64,000 nucleotides of DNA. It comes from DASXHZ01 sp036488085 (GTDB lineage: Bacteria; Acidobacteriota; Thermoanaerobaculia; Gp7-AA8). The first letter of the stretch is position 1; each line of letters begins with the position of its first letter. The position numbers were made by a program, and so were the translations under genes. The notes under the pieces were generated by a model. It was not told the origin of the DNA and did not search any database. It saw only the letters and a list, made by a program, of their open reading frames with translations. Positions 14,676 through 23,602 of this stretch are shown here, one piece after another. The stretch covers positions 1-64,000 of the forward strand of contig DASXHZ010000029.1 of assembly GCA_036488085.1 (NCBI GenBank), given 5' to 3'.

Positions 14676-15989
14676 TCACTTCAGATGTTCATGAATCAGC
14701 GGCCGCTTCTCTGGCGGAGCGTCGCCGAGCTCCACGAACGAAAGGAAGCGAGCCGCTAGCTCCGACGCATCGCGCTTCGTCTCGCCGAGCTGGATGCGCG
14801 CGATCGTCTCACCCGCCTGCACCTCGTCGCCCGGCTTGCGGTCGAACATGACCCCGGCGGCGTAGTCGATGACGTCGTCGGCCTTCTTCCGGCCGGCGCC
14901 GAGGTCGACCGTGAACATGCCGGCCTGATAGGTGTCGATGGCGGTGATGAAACCGCTGCGCGGCGCCTTCACCTCGATCACTTCCTGCGGTTCCGCGAGG
15001 AACGAATAGTCGTCGACGACGCGCGGATCGCCGCCCTGCGCCGCGATCCACTTCCGCGCCTGCTCCAGCGCGCGGCCGGAGCGGAGCGCGTCGTCGAGCG
15101 CCGCGTTCGCCGACGTCTCGTCGAACTTGCCGGACATCACGAGCACGCGAATCGCCTGCTGGCGCGTGACCTCTTCGACGTCGGCGGGGCCTTTGCCCTT
15201 CAACACCTCGAACGTCTCGATGATCTCGTTGGCGTTCCCCGCCGCGACGCCGAGCGGATGATCCATGTCAGTGATGAGCGCCTCGACGCGCGTGCCGGAG
15301 CCCTCCGCCGCCGCGATGAGGCTCTGCGCCAGCGCCTTCGAGTCCTGGTACTTCCGCATGAATGCGCCGCTGCCGGTCTTGACGTCGAGGATGAGTCCCG
15401 ACGCCCCCATCGCGAGCTTCTTCGACATGATCGACGCCGTGATGAGGGGGAGCGACTCGACCGTGCCGGTCACGTCGCGTAGCGCGTACATTTTCTTGTC
15501 CGCCGGCGCGATGCCGTCGGTCGACGTGGAGATGACGCATGCGACGTCAGCGATGCAGCGCTCGAACTCGTCGCGCGTGAGCCGTGCGTTGAAGCGCGGA
15601 ATCGCCTCGAGCTTGTCGAGCGTCCCGCCGGTATGTCCGAGGCCGCGGCCGGAGAGCATCCCGATCTTGACGCCGCATGCGGCGACCCACGGCGAGAGGA
15701 CGAGCGACACCTTGTCGCCGACGCCGCCGGTGGAGTGCTTGTCGGCGATGAAGTCGTAGCGGTCGCGGAGGTGCCACTGCTCGCCTGATCGGAGCATCGC
15801 CTGCGTCAGCGTCGCCATTTCCGACGTCGTCATGCCGTTGATGGCGATCGCCATCAGGAGCGCCGACATCTGGTAGTCGGGGATGTCGCCGTTGGTGAAG
15901 CGGTCGATGAAGATCTCGACCTCGCGCGCGTCGAGCGGCGCGCCGCGGCGCTTGCGGTTCAGCACTTCGTAGACGTTCAGGTCGGCCAT
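14676..15989 (-). CDS. deoA: Thymidine/pyrimidine-nucleoside phosphorylase
   Basis: 437 residues. Cleaves pyrimidine nucleosides with phosphate to the base and (deoxy)ribose-1-phosphate, feeding DeoB. The signature loop is present (LSGRGLGHTGGTLDKLE), as is the phosphate-binding KHSTGGVGDKVSL. The N-terminal helical domain (YEVLNRKRRG, RFTNGDIPDYQMSALLMAI), the catalytic Arg/Ser/Lys segment (ITASIMSKKLAMG) and the C-terminal alpha/beta domain with VIEVKAPRSGFI are all there. The start at 15989 lies 24 bp from the divergent queC start. The frame is open far upstream only because it is antisense to queC. Confidence 0.95.
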   Translation of the reverse strand: MADLNVYEVLNRKRRGAPLDAREVEIFIDRFTNGDIPDYQMSALLMAIAINGMTTSEMATLTQAMLRSGEQWHLRDRYDFIADKHSTGGVGDKVSLVLSPWVAACGVKIGMLSGRGLGHTGGTLDKLEAIPRFNARLTRDEFERCIADVACVISTSTDGIAPADKKMYALRDVTGTVESLPLITASIMSKKLAMGASGLILDVKTGSGAFMRKYQDSKALAQSLIAAAEGSGTRVEALITDMDHPLGVAAGNANEIIETFEVLKGKGPADVEEVTRQQAIRVLVMSGKFDETSANAALDDALRSGRALEQARKWIAAQGGDPRVVDDYSFLAEPQEVIEVKAPRSGFITAIDTYQAGMFTVDLGAGRKKADDVIDYAAGVMFDRKPGDEVQAGETIARIQLGETKRDASELAARFLSFVELGDAPPEKRPLIHEHLK

Positions 15990-16013
15990 GTTTGGCGCAT
16001 AGTATTCGAGCCC

Positions 16014-16691
16014 GTGAAAGCCGTCGTACTCCTCAGCGGCGGACTCGACTCCGCAACCGTTCTCGCGATCGCGAAGAGCGAAGGCCACGAGTGTCTGGCG
16101 ATGTCGATCGTCTACGGCCAGCGCCACGAGATCGAGCTTGCCGCGGCAAAACGCATTGCCTCGGCCATCGGCGTCACGGAGCACGTCATCTACCCGCTCG
16201 ACCTCCGCCTCTTCGGCGCCAGCGCGCTGACCAGCGACATCAGCGTGCCGAAGGACGCCGTCGGCGCCCCCGGCATCCCGATCACCTACGTCCCCGCCCG
16301 CAACACGATCTTCCTGTCCCTCGCTCTCGGATACGCCGAGGCGAAAGAGGCCGAGGAGATCTGGCTCGGCGTCAACGCCGTCGACTACTCGGGCTACCCC
16401 GACTGCCGCCCCGAGTTCCTCGACGCGTTCCAAACCGTGATCGCAAAAGGCACCCGCAGCGGCGTCGAACACGGAACCCCGAGGATCGTCGCGCCGCTCC
16501 TCTCCCTCTCGAAAGCCGACATCATCCGCCGCGGCCTCAGCCTCGGCGTCGACTACTCCCTCACCCACTCCTGCTACGACCCCGATCCCGCGGGTCGCGC
16601 ATGCGGACACTGCGACTCGTGCATCCTGCGGAGGAGGGGATTCGAGGAGATGGGGATCCCCGATCCGACTCATTATTCAGTCAGAGAATGA
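16014..16691 (+). CDS. queC: 7-cyano-7-deazaguanine synthase
   Basis: 225 residues with a GTG start. ATP-dependent enzyme that turns 7-carboxy-7-deazaguanine into preQ0 in queuosine biosynthesis. The PP-loop SGGLDS is at residues 8-13, GQRH follows at the usual place, and the zinc site is the C-terminal Cys cluster in CYDPDPAGRACGHCDSC. The partner queE lies 4.1 kb downstream on the same strand; a large secreted-protein gene and a LamG remnant separate them. Confidence 0.96.
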   Translation: MKAVVLLSGGLDSATVLAIAKSEGHECLAMSIVYGQRHEIELAAAKRIASAIGVTEHVIYPLDLRLFGASALTSDISVPKDAVGAPGIPITYVPARNTIFLSLALGYAEAKEAEEIWLGVNAVDYSGYPDCRPEFLDAFQTVIAKGTRSGVEHGTPRIVAPLLSLSKADIIRRGLSLGVDYSLTHSCYDPDPAGRACGHCDSCILRRRGFEEMGIPDPTHYSVRE

Positions 16692-16965
16692 CGCCTCCCG
16701 TCAGAACAGGGATCCGCTAATGCAAGGCGAGGACGAGCAGACCGTTCGCGCCTGCCCGCCCGACGTTGGCCGGAGTGCTCCCGGAACCACCATTGCCACC
16801 CAGGACCCTCGCCGCCCGGCTGCGCTCGTTCGGGCTGTCAACGCTCGGTGGCGAACCTGTAACTCACATAGTTCAGTACGGATGTAGTGGCATCTATCTG
16901 GCAGGCGAGATAGAAGTATCAATAACTTCAATCCCATCCCTCGAAAGGTCGACTCAACCCCAACC
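16692..16965. other. Gap without recognised gene upstream of the Ig-repeat protein
   Basis: I see no coding frame with protein-like character here. The last 25 bases before the ATG at 16966 contain GAAAGG, a weak ribosome site. A promoter is expected but no clear -10/-35 pair could be picked. Confidence 0.4.
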
Positions 16966-19900
16966 ATGCCTCGAACATCCCGATTAGCAATTCTTGCCAT
17001 TCTTCTGTTCGCTGCGGCCGCTCAGGCGCAGCTCGTCATCAATCCAACCACCACCTACACTGCAGAGACCTCCAAGAACACCAGCGCGTCGTCAATGTTT
17101 ACCGACGTGTACTTCATCAATAAGCAGGGTGCGACCGTGACCAACGGCGACGCCGTTCCGCACAATGTCAGCAAAGTCGACGTCCACACCTTGTACGACA
17201 ACTCGACCACGAAGATCTACGCCGAGTGGCAGGCGTGGTTCTGCCATCAGACGTCGAACGAGCAGGCGGACGGGACGCTCAATCCCGCCACCTCGCAGCA
17301 CTCCTGCAGCTCGCACATCGACATCGGCTACACCGACAACCAGACCCAGGTCACGGCCGAGGTCAATGACATGATCAGTCGCGGCTTCGATGGGGCGATT
17401 CTCAATTGGAACGGCCCCGGTTCCACCTCCGACGCATCGGCCGGCTTCCTCAAGACCGCCGCGGAAGCGTCGGGAGGCAAGTTCCAGTTCGCCCTCCAGA
17501 TCGACAAAGGAGCGTTCGGCGGGTGTAACTCCAGCAGCACCTGCACCTCCACCGGCATCACCCGCGTTCAGGACGTCATGAACCGCTTCGCCTCCTCGGC
17601 GTCGTACATCAAGACGTCCGACGGCCGCCCGATGATCTTCTTCTTCGTCGACAGCGGCACGAACCCGAACAACGGCGAAGTCGACTGGGCTTCGCTCAAG
17701 ACGAACTCCGGCGGGAACCCCGTGTTTCTCAGCGACGGCAAAGGGAATCTATCGGTCAGCGGCATGGACGGCGCCTACGCCTGGGAAAACGTCAATCTCA
17801 ATGGCGACCGTACCGGCGTCCTCTATCTCGACCAGTTCTATCAGGCCTCCCTCGCCCAGCCGTCGAAGCTCGCCATGGGCGGCATGTTCAAAGGCTTCAA
17901 CGACAAGCTCGCGTCGTGGTCTCCGTCGCCGCCGAACGGGCCGCGCATCAATTACCAGCGCTGCGGCATGACGTGGCTCAATACCTTCGCCCACACGCGC
18001 CAGTTCTATCCCCCCGCCAGCAAGCCGCTGCCGTGGCTGCAGGCCGTGACGTGGGACGACTACGAAGAAGGCTCTGAGATCGAAACCGGCATCGACAACT
18101 GCGTCTCGAGCGTGACCGGCGGCGTGAGCGGCTCGACGCTGTCGTGGAAGAGTAATTTCGGCCCCGACCCCGACGATCCAACATTGACGGGCACCGAGGC
18201 GACCATCCATCACTATACGGTTTTCATTTCCACCGACGGGCAGAACCTGATGGTGTTGCAGGACAACATCACGCCCGGGCTCAACACCCTCGACCTCAGC
18301 CAGTACGGCATCGGACCGGGCAACTACACGCTGTACGTCAAGGCGGTCGGCCAGCCGAGCATCGTCAACCACATGTCCGGCCCGATCCAGTACAACGTCA
18401 GCGGCAATACCTGCTTCGTGACGATGACGAGTCCGGCGAACGGCGCCACCGTCACCTCGCCGGTCCAGGTGACGGCGTCGGCGAACCCACCGACCGGCGC
18501 CACGGTCACCTCGATGGAGATCGACGTCGACGGGACGGCGGTCTTCACGACGACGACCGCATCGTCGGTCGATCAATCGGTGACCATGACCAACGGCAGT
18601 CACCTCGTGACAGTGAAGGCCACTGACTCGCTGGGCGACACCTGCTCGCAGACGTCGAGCATCAACGTCGGCGTCCAGGGCGTGACGGTCAGCGTCAGCA
18701 GCCCGGCGGCGGGAGCGACGGTCACGTCGCCCGCGACGGTGACGGCGAGCGCGAGCTCGACGCATCCGATCACCGCGTGGCACATCTACGTCGACAGCGT
18801 CGACTCGTTCAGCGCCGGCGCGGTGACATCGATCAGCGCATCGCTGCCGCTCGCGGCGGGAACGCACACGATCGTCACCCGCGCGTGGGACAGCACCGGC
18901 GCCTTCGGCGACGACACGCGCGAGGTGACGGCTTCGGCGGGCGTGACCGTAACGGTGACAGCGCCGGCGTCGACGAGCGTCAGTTCGCCGGTGACGGTCG
19001 CCGCGAACGCGACGTCGCCGAACACGATCACCGGATGGCACATCTACGTCGACAACGTGGACGTCTACACGGCCGGCCAGGTGAGCTCGATCAGCGCCAG
19101 TCTGGCGATGACCACCGGCTCGCACACGGTCATCGTCCGCGCGTGGGACAGCACCGGCGCGTTCGGCGATCAGACACTGAATCTGACCGTGACGGAGCCG
19201 ATGACGGTGACGGTGTCGTCACCCGCGAACAACGCCACGGTGAATTCGCCAGTGACGATCAACGCGAGCGCGAGCAGCAGCCACACTGTTACCGGATGGC
19301 ACATCTACGTCGACAATGTCGACTCCTACAGCGCCGGCCAGGTCAACTCGATCAGCGCCTCGCTTCCGATGGACCTCGGCACGCACAGCGTCATCGTCCG
19401 CGCCTGGGACAGCACCGGTGCCTTCGCCGACCAGACGCTGACGCTCAACGTAGTGGCGGGTGTGAACGTGACGATCACGACGCCGGTGCCCAACTCCACG
19501 GTGGCCTCGCCGGTCACGGTGAAGGCCAGCGCCACATCGGCGCGCACGATCACCGCGTGGCACATCTACGTCGACAGCGTCGATAAATTCGACGGCGGCC
19601 AGGTGAGCTCGATCTCCGCCAGCCTTACCGACCTGACGGCCGGCACGCACACGATGATCGTGCGCGCCTGGGACGCCAGCGGCGCGTTTGGCGACGAGAC
19701 GATGCAGATCACGGTGGTGACGGGGGTGACGGTCTCGGTGTCGACGCCGGCGGACGGCGCCACGGTGAATTCGCCGACGACGATCGCCGCGACGGCGACG
19801 TCCGGCAACACCATCACCGGCTGGCACATCTATGTCGACGGCACCGATCAATTCGGTGCCGGGCAGACGTCCTCCATCAGCGCCAGCGTGGCCATGGGCG

Positions 19901-20244
19901 TCGGCACGCACACGGTCATCGTGCGCGCTTGGGACAGCACCGGCGCTTACGGCGACCAGACGCTGACGCTGAACGTTGTAAACGGCGTGACCGTGACGGT
20001 CTCGACGCCGGCGAACGGCGCAACGGTCAGCTCACCCGTCGCGATCGCCGCGAGCGCGACGTCAGGACACACGATTACCGGGTGGCACATCTACGTCGAC
20101 AGCGCCGACTCATTCAGCGCCGGCCAGGTGAGCTCGATCAGCACGAACGTGCCGATGAACGCCGGCACGCACACGGTCATCGTGCGCGCCTGGGACAGCA
20201 CCGGCGCCTACGGCGACCGAACGCTGACGATTACCGTGCATTAA
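16966..20244 (+). CDS. Secreted GH71/GH99-like glycosidase with six tandem Ig-like repeats
   Basis: 1092 residues. A signal peptide (ends AQA, about residue 22) leads to a catalytic-type domain of some 350 residues. Its GFDGAILNWNG, FALQIDKGAF, RPMIFFFVDSG and AVTWDDYEEGSEIETG segments resemble GH71/GH99-type alpha-glucanase barrels. Next come an FN3-like domain (about 385-470) and a degenerate Ig-like unit from base 18412. Six close Ig-like units then start at bases 18682, 18943, 19201, 19462, 19726 and 19987, each 258-264 bp. Each unit has a SPAxGATVxSP opening, WHIYVDSVD and RAWDSTGAFGD. There is no anchor at the C-terminus. The repeats probably hold the enzyme at a surface or bind polysaccharide. 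Enzyme class is inferred from pattern only. Confidence 0.8.
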   Translation: MPRTSRLAILAILLFAAAAQAQLVINPTTTYTAETSKNTSASSMFTDVYFINKQGATVTNGDAVPHNVSKVDVHTLYDNSTTKIYAEWQAWFCHQTSNEQADGTLNPATSQHSCSSHIDIGYTDNQTQVTAEVNDMISRGFDGAILNWNGPGSTSDASAGFLKTAAEASGGKFQFALQIDKGAFGGCNSSSTCTSTGITRVQDVMNRFASSASYIKTSDGRPMIFFFVDSGTNPNNGEVDWASLKTNSGGNPVFLSDGKGNLSVSGMDGAYAWENVNLNGDRTGVLYLDQFYQASLAQPSKLAMGGMFKGFNDKLASWSPSPPNGPRINYQRCGMTWLNTFAHTRQFYPPASKPLPWLQAVTWDDYEEGSEIETGIDNCVSSVTGGVSGSTLSWKSNFGPDPDDPTLTGTEATIHHYTVFISTDGQNLMVLQDNITPGLNTLDLSQYGIGPGNYTLYVKAVGQPSIVNHMSGPIQYNVSGNTCFVTMTSPANGATVTSPVQVTASANPPTGATVTSMEIDVDGTAVFTTTTASSVDQSVTMTNGSHLVTVKATDSLGDTCSQTSSINVGVQGVTVSVSSPAAGATVTSPATVTASASSTHPITAWHIYVDSVDSFSAGAVTSISASLPLAAGTHTIVTRAWDSTGAFGDDTREVTASAGVTVTVTAPASTSVSSPVTVAANATSPNTITGWHIYVDNVDVYTAGQVSSISASLAMTTGSHTVIVRAWDSTGAFGDQTLNLTVTEPMTVTVSSPANNATVNSPVTINASASSSHTVTGWHIYVDNVDSYSAGQVNSISASLPMDLGTHSVIVRAWDSTGAFADQTLTLNVVAGVNVTITTPVPNSTVASPVTVKASATSARTITAWHIYVDSVDKFDGGQVSSISASLTDLTAGTHTMIVRAWDASGAFGDETMQITVVTGVTVSVSTPADGATVNSPTTIAATATSGNTITGWHIYVDGTDQFGAGQTSSISASVAMGVGTHTVIVRAWDSTGAYGDQTLTLNVVNGVTVTVSTPANGATVSSPVAIAASATSGHTITGWHIYVDSADSFSAGQVSSISTNVPMNAGTHTVIVRAWDSTGAYGDRTLTITVH
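18682..20241 (+). repeat. Six in-frame Ig-like coding repeats of 258-264 bp
   Basis: Unit starts are 18682, 18943, 19201, 19462, 19726 and 19987. Blocks such as GGCACATCTACGTCGACA and GCCTGGGACAGCACCGGC recur nearly unchanged, while the first strands differ more. High identity at silent positions points to recent duplication or gene conversion within the array. Confidence 0.9.
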
Positions 20245-20797
20245 CGCATTGAAGGTGGCCGGCTGCCGCTTGCGGCAGCCGGCCATCCTCGGGGTCGTTC
20301 AGCCTCTTAGCTGCACAATGAGGGCATTGCTGGATCAGAGGCTCCGCCTCGGCATCGGTGAGGCGGTGGGGAATCATGGCGTTCAGCTGATTCCGCAACG
20401 CGTTCAAATTGTTGATCGCCGACGTCGCGTCGCCTGCATTGATATTGTCGATGGCAGCCTGCCGCTTCGACGTCAAAGCGGTTGCCTGCCCGGCGGGCAA
20501 TGACGTCTGAGATATGAGTTGCACGACTTGCCCTTCGATCGACTCTGCGACCTGTTGCGGCGGCGGCGGCAACTCATAGTTGAGATCGGATACGCTGAAC
20601 GTAACCGGCACGAAGGTGAAGATGCGCACTTCGTCGACGAGGCCGGCGAAGGTCTCGCCCGCTGCTCGCCAGTTGCCGCCGATGGCCATCCCTCCGACTG
20701 GCGTATTGGGCGAAGTGAGGCTCGTCGGGCCGACCGGCGCTCCGTTCACGCAAAACGTCGTTACGCCGTTGTCAACGAAGTACCATCCTTGCCCGCA
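20231..20797 (-). pseudogene. C-terminal remnant of a LamG-domain protein
   Basis: The minus frame reads GQGWYFVDNGVTTFCVNGAP, then GGMAIGGNW and FAGLVDEVRIF, the last strands of a LamG/concanavalin-like domain. A helical tail follows (ATALTSKRQAAIDNINAGDATSAINNLNALR-type, cut into QAAIDNINAGDATSAINNL), like the C-terminal helices seen after such domains. Upstream the frame meets a stop at 20807-20809 inside the start of queE, so the first strands and the signal peptide are gone. The 3' end overlaps the Ig-repeat gene by 14 bp. I call it a truncated gene; a GTG at 20749 could allow a short product but not a folded LamG domain. Confidence 0.7.
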
Positions 20798-21432
20798 TGC
20801 TCCGCGTCACCGAGATCTTTCACTCCATCCAGGGCGAGTCGACCCACGCCGGCCGGGCGTGTGTGTTCGTGCGGCTCACCGGGTGCAATCTGCGCTGCAG
20901 GTGGTGCGACTCGGAGTACACGTTCACGGGTGGGGAGAAGATGTCGCTGGAGGATGTGCTCGCGCGGGTGGCGAGCTATGGGACGAAGCTTGTCGAGGTG
21001 ACTGGCGGAGAGCCGCTGGCGCAGCGGGAGGCGTTCGACCTGATAACTCGGCTATGCGACGAAGGGTATGACGTGCTGATTGAGACATCCGGGTCGATCG
21101 ACATCACGCCGGTCGATCCGCGCGCGAAGTTGATCATCGACGTCAAGGCGCCGGGGAGTGGTGAGGTGGAGAAGAACCTCTGGTCGAACTTCGATCGGCT
21201 CCGGGCGCACGATGAGGTGAAGTTCGTGCTGGCGGACCGCAGCGACTACGATTGGGCGCGGCAGGTCATCGCGGAGCGGCGGCTCGATCGGTGGACGATT
21301 CTCTTCTCTCCCGTATGGGGAGAGCTGGAGCTGAAGCCGCTGGCCGAGTGGATGCTCGCCGACAAGGTGCCGGCGCGGCTGCAGACGCAACTGCACAAAC
21401 ACATTTGGGGCGCGGACGTTCACGGGGTATGA
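20797..21432 (+). CDS. queE: 7-carboxy-7-deazaguanine synthase
   Basis: 211 residues. Radical SAM enzyme that contracts 6-carboxy-tetrahydropterin to 7-carboxy-7-deazaguanine, one step before QueC. The cluster cysteines Cys30, Cys34 and Cys37 lie in CNLRCRWC; IQGEST and GGEPLAQ are the other family motifs. The stop overlaps the ATG of the epimerase gene (ATGA), so the two are co-translated even though their pathways are unrelated. Confidence 0.95.
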   Translation: MLRVTEIFHSIQGESTHAGRACVFVRLTGCNLRCRWCDSEYTFTGGEKMSLEDVLARVASYGTKLVEVTGGEPLAQREAFDLITRLCDEGYDVLIETSGSIDITPVDPRAKLIIDVKAPGSGEVEKNLWSNFDRLRAHDEVKFVLADRSDYDWARQVIAERRLDRWTILFSPVWGELELKPLAEWMLADKVPARLQTQLHKHIWGADVHGV

Positions 21433-21830
21433 CGACGAAACTCGATCACATCGGCATCGCGGTGAAGTCGCTAGAGGCGGCTCGCATCTACGAATCGCTG
21501 GGGCTGAAAATCGAGCATGTCGAAACCGTGGAGACGCAGAAGGTGAAGACGGCGTTTCTCTCCGTGGGCGACGCGAACCTGGAGTTGCTGGAGCCAACGG
21601 AAGCAGACTCGCCGATCGCGAAGTTCATCGAGAAGCGGGGCGAGGGGATTCATCACATCTGCCTCCGTGTTGACGACATCGAAGCGCATCTGGCGCGTTT
21701 GAAGACCGAGGGGTATCGGGTGGTGAATGAGGCGCCCGTGCCGGGGGCGCATGGGTGCCGGGTGGCGTTCCTGCACCCCTCGGCGGGCAACGGGGTGCTG
21801 ATCGAGCTGAGCGAGAAGATCGATGATTGA
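21429..21830 (+). CDS. mce: Methylmalonyl-CoA epimerase
   Basis: 133 residues, a vicinal-oxygen-chelate fold of two beta-alpha-beta-beta-beta modules. Metal ligands are His7 (KLDHIGIAV), His in GIHHICLRV and Glu in VLIELSEK. The catalytic Glu region LELLEPT and the typical KFIEKRGEG loop are present. It equilibrates the R and S forms of methylmalonyl-CoA in propionate metabolism. No mutase gene is in the window. ATGA overlap with queE upstream and 8-bp overlap with the next gene downstream. Confidence 0.93.
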   Translation: MTTKLDHIGIAVKSLEAARIYESLGLKIEHVETVETQKVKTAFLSVGDANLELLEPTEADSPIAKFIEKRGEGIHHICLRVDDIEAHLARLKTEGYRVVNEAPVPGAHGCRVAFLHPSAGNGVLIELSEKIDD

Positions 21831-22137
21831 AGGTTTTGAGCCGCGGTCGCTCGTGGTCGTGAACCTTGTCAATCCGAGGGAGAAGTTCTTCGGGATCCTC
21901 GGCTCGCTCTCGGCCGCCGGTATCACGATGCGGGCGGTGAATCTCGACTCGTTCGAAGACTGGACCCGGCAGCTCGCGGGCGACGACGAGCCGGACATCG
22001 ACCTGACGACGATGTTCTTCCCGCTCTTCCGCGTCGAACGGATCTTCCTCGACGAGCCGGCCGGCGCGATCAAGTCGTTCGCGCAGCGGTTCGAGGACGT
22101 GGTCGGGCAGCCGATCCGTGAGTATCTCCAAGTGTGA
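21823..22137 (+). CDS. Conserved small protein downstream of mce
   Basis: 104 residues, no signal peptide. It starts within the last codons of the epimerase gene, so the two are coupled. The sequence opens with a beta-strand and a VNPREKFFGIL helix and later has MFFPLFRVERIFLDEP. I do not recognise a family. The position suggests a role linked to the epimerase or a CoA-ester pathway, but nothing in the sequence proves it. Confidence 0.75.
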   Translation: MIEGFEPRSLVVVNLVNPREKFFGILGSLSAAGITMRAVNLDSFEDWTRQLAGDDEPDIDLTTMFFPLFRVERIFLDEPAGAIKSFAQRFEDVVGQPIREYLQV

Positions 22138-22178
22138 AGCAAACGGATTCCGCAAGCGCTCCGTAGTATTGTTTCGCC

Positions 22179-22721
22179 ATGAAGAAAGCCTCACGACTGC
22201 TGCTCGCCCTTCTCCTCGTTTCGCTCGCCGCCTTCCTGGCGTGCAAGGGCGAAAAGGACGAAGAGCAGGAACAGTTCACCTTCGTCGTCTATCCCGGCGC
22301 GCGCTATCTGCCGCACCTGACCGATCTGATCAAACAGGCGGACAGGGTGATCAAACCGAACGATTCGGAAGCGCAGCGGGTGGCGATTTACGACACTGAC
22401 GCCGCGGTAGACGACGTCGCGAACTTTTACGTGAAGGCGTACGGCTACGGATCGATCGCGCCCGATGCGACGAACAACCTGAGCGCCGCGAAACCGCCCG
22501 CCTACCGCCGCACGGGCGATCTGCTCGCCGATCAGAAGGCGGCCGAGCCGCTGTTCCCGAAGTTGAACCTGCATCCCGACCTCTCGAAGGCGGCCGGCAC
22601 GTACAACGCGGTGGAGATCGCGCCGAAGATGACGCGGCCTCGCGTCACGATCCAGCGTCCGTATTTCGACCTCACGACGTCGCAACAGGTGAACCGAACG
22701 CTGATCCTGATGTCGCGCTAG
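22179..22721 (+). CDS. Predicted lipoprotein of unknown function
   Basis: 180 residues. A lipoprotein signal with lipobox LAAFLAC (Cys22) is followed by an acidic linker (KGEKDEEQEQ). The mature part reads FTFVVYPGARYLPHLTDLIKQ, VAIYDTDAAVDDVANFYVKAYGY, a pattern seen in small outer-membrane lipoproteins with a single alpha/beta domain. It lies between mce and tyrA on the same strand with short gaps. Function unknown. Confidence 0.82.
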   Translation: MKKASRLLLALLLVSLAAFLACKGEKDEEQEQFTFVVYPGARYLPHLTDLIKQADRVIKPNDSEAQRVAIYDTDAAVDDVANFYVKAYGYGSIAPDATNNLSAAKPPAYRRTGDLLADQKAAEPLFPKLNLHPDLSKAAGTYNAVEIAPKMTRPRVTIQRPYFDLTTSQQVNRTLILMSR

Positions 22722-22733
22722 TCCATACTCACA

Positions 22734-23462
22734 ATGCGCGCGCTCATCGCCGGCCTCGGCCTCATAGGCGGCTCGATCGGCATGGCGTTACGCGCGCGCG
22801 GATGGCGCGTGTCGTTTCGCGATCCGCACGTTTCGCTCGACGAGGCGCGCGGAGCCGCGGCTGCTGACGACCCGGACGATGGCAACGCTGACATCGTCAT
22901 CCTCGCAACCAGCGTTGACGTCGCGATGGAGCTCCTGAAAGAGATCGACGCGCCGCTCATCACGTCGGTCTGCAGCGTGATGCAGCCGCTGCGCGCCGCT
23001 GCCGGCTCGAAGAATTTCGTGGCCGGACATCCGCTGGCCGGCTCGCACGAGCGCGGACTCGCCGCCGCTCACGCCGATCTCTTCGAGGGGAAGCGGTGGT
23101 TCATCGAGTCGCGCAGCTATGAGGTCGAGGAGATGATCCGCGACTGCGGTGCCGTCGGCGAGGTGGTCGACCCGCGCGAACACGATGACGCCGTCGCGCT
23201 CACGTCGCACTTGCCGCAGGTCCTCTCTACCGCGCTTGCCGCGTACGCAGAACGGAGCGGGATCGACACGCGGTTTGCGGGGACGGGGCTGAAAACGTTC
23301 CTCCGCCTCGCCGCGAGCGACGCGTCGGTCTGGCAGCCGATCGTCGAGAGAAACCGCACCGCAATCGACAAGCATCTCGACGCCGTAATCGAGATCGCGC
23401 GCGCGATGGATGAAGACGCATTCCGCGACGCGCAGCAGTTCGTCGCAAAGCTGTCATTGTGA
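22734..23462 (+). CDS. tyrA: Prephenate dehydrogenase
   Basis: 242 residues, slightly short for the family. NAD-dependent oxidative decarboxylation of prephenate in tyrosine synthesis. The Rossmann motif GLGLIGGS is at residues 7-14, HPLAGSHERG gives the catalytic His, and SHLPQVLSTALA begins the C-terminal helical domain. No chorismate mutase or ACT domain is fused. Another shikimate gene, aroA, is 10 kb downstream. Confidence 0.92.
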   Translation: MRALIAGLGLIGGSIGMALRARGWRVSFRDPHVSLDEARGAAAADDPDDGNADIVILATSVDVAMELLKEIDAPLITSVCSVMQPLRAAAGSKNFVAGHPLAGSHERGLAAAHADLFEGKRWFIESRSYEVEEMIRDCGAVGEVVDPREHDDAVALTSHLPQVLSTALAAYAERSGIDTRFAGTGLKTFLRLAASDASVWQPIVERNRTAIDKHLDAVIEIARAMDEDAFRDAQQFVAKLSL

Positions 23463-23483
23463 GCCGCGAGAAGGGTCGTACTC

Positions 23484-23576
23484 GTTATTCGTTATCCGTT
23501 ATTCGTTATTCGTTACGCGGATCTGTCGTTCTCGTCATAACGGGTAACGGGTGACGGGTAACGGGTAACGGGTAAC
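23484..23576. repeat. Inverted heptamer arrays, locus 3
   Basis: Five heptamers of the GTTATTC/GTTATCC type (23484-23518) face five GGGTAAC/GGGTGAC heptamers (23542-23576). The arrays fill most of the gap between tyrA and the next gene, and the last one ends 26 bp before its GTG start. Confidence 0.88.
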
Positions 23577-23602
23577 GGGCTCGCTGCTATCATCGCGCGC
23601 CC

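Noticed and set aside
14676..16673. A 665-residue minus-strand frame for deoA
   Set aside because: The upstream 228 residues are antisense to queC; thymidine phosphorylase starts at 15989.
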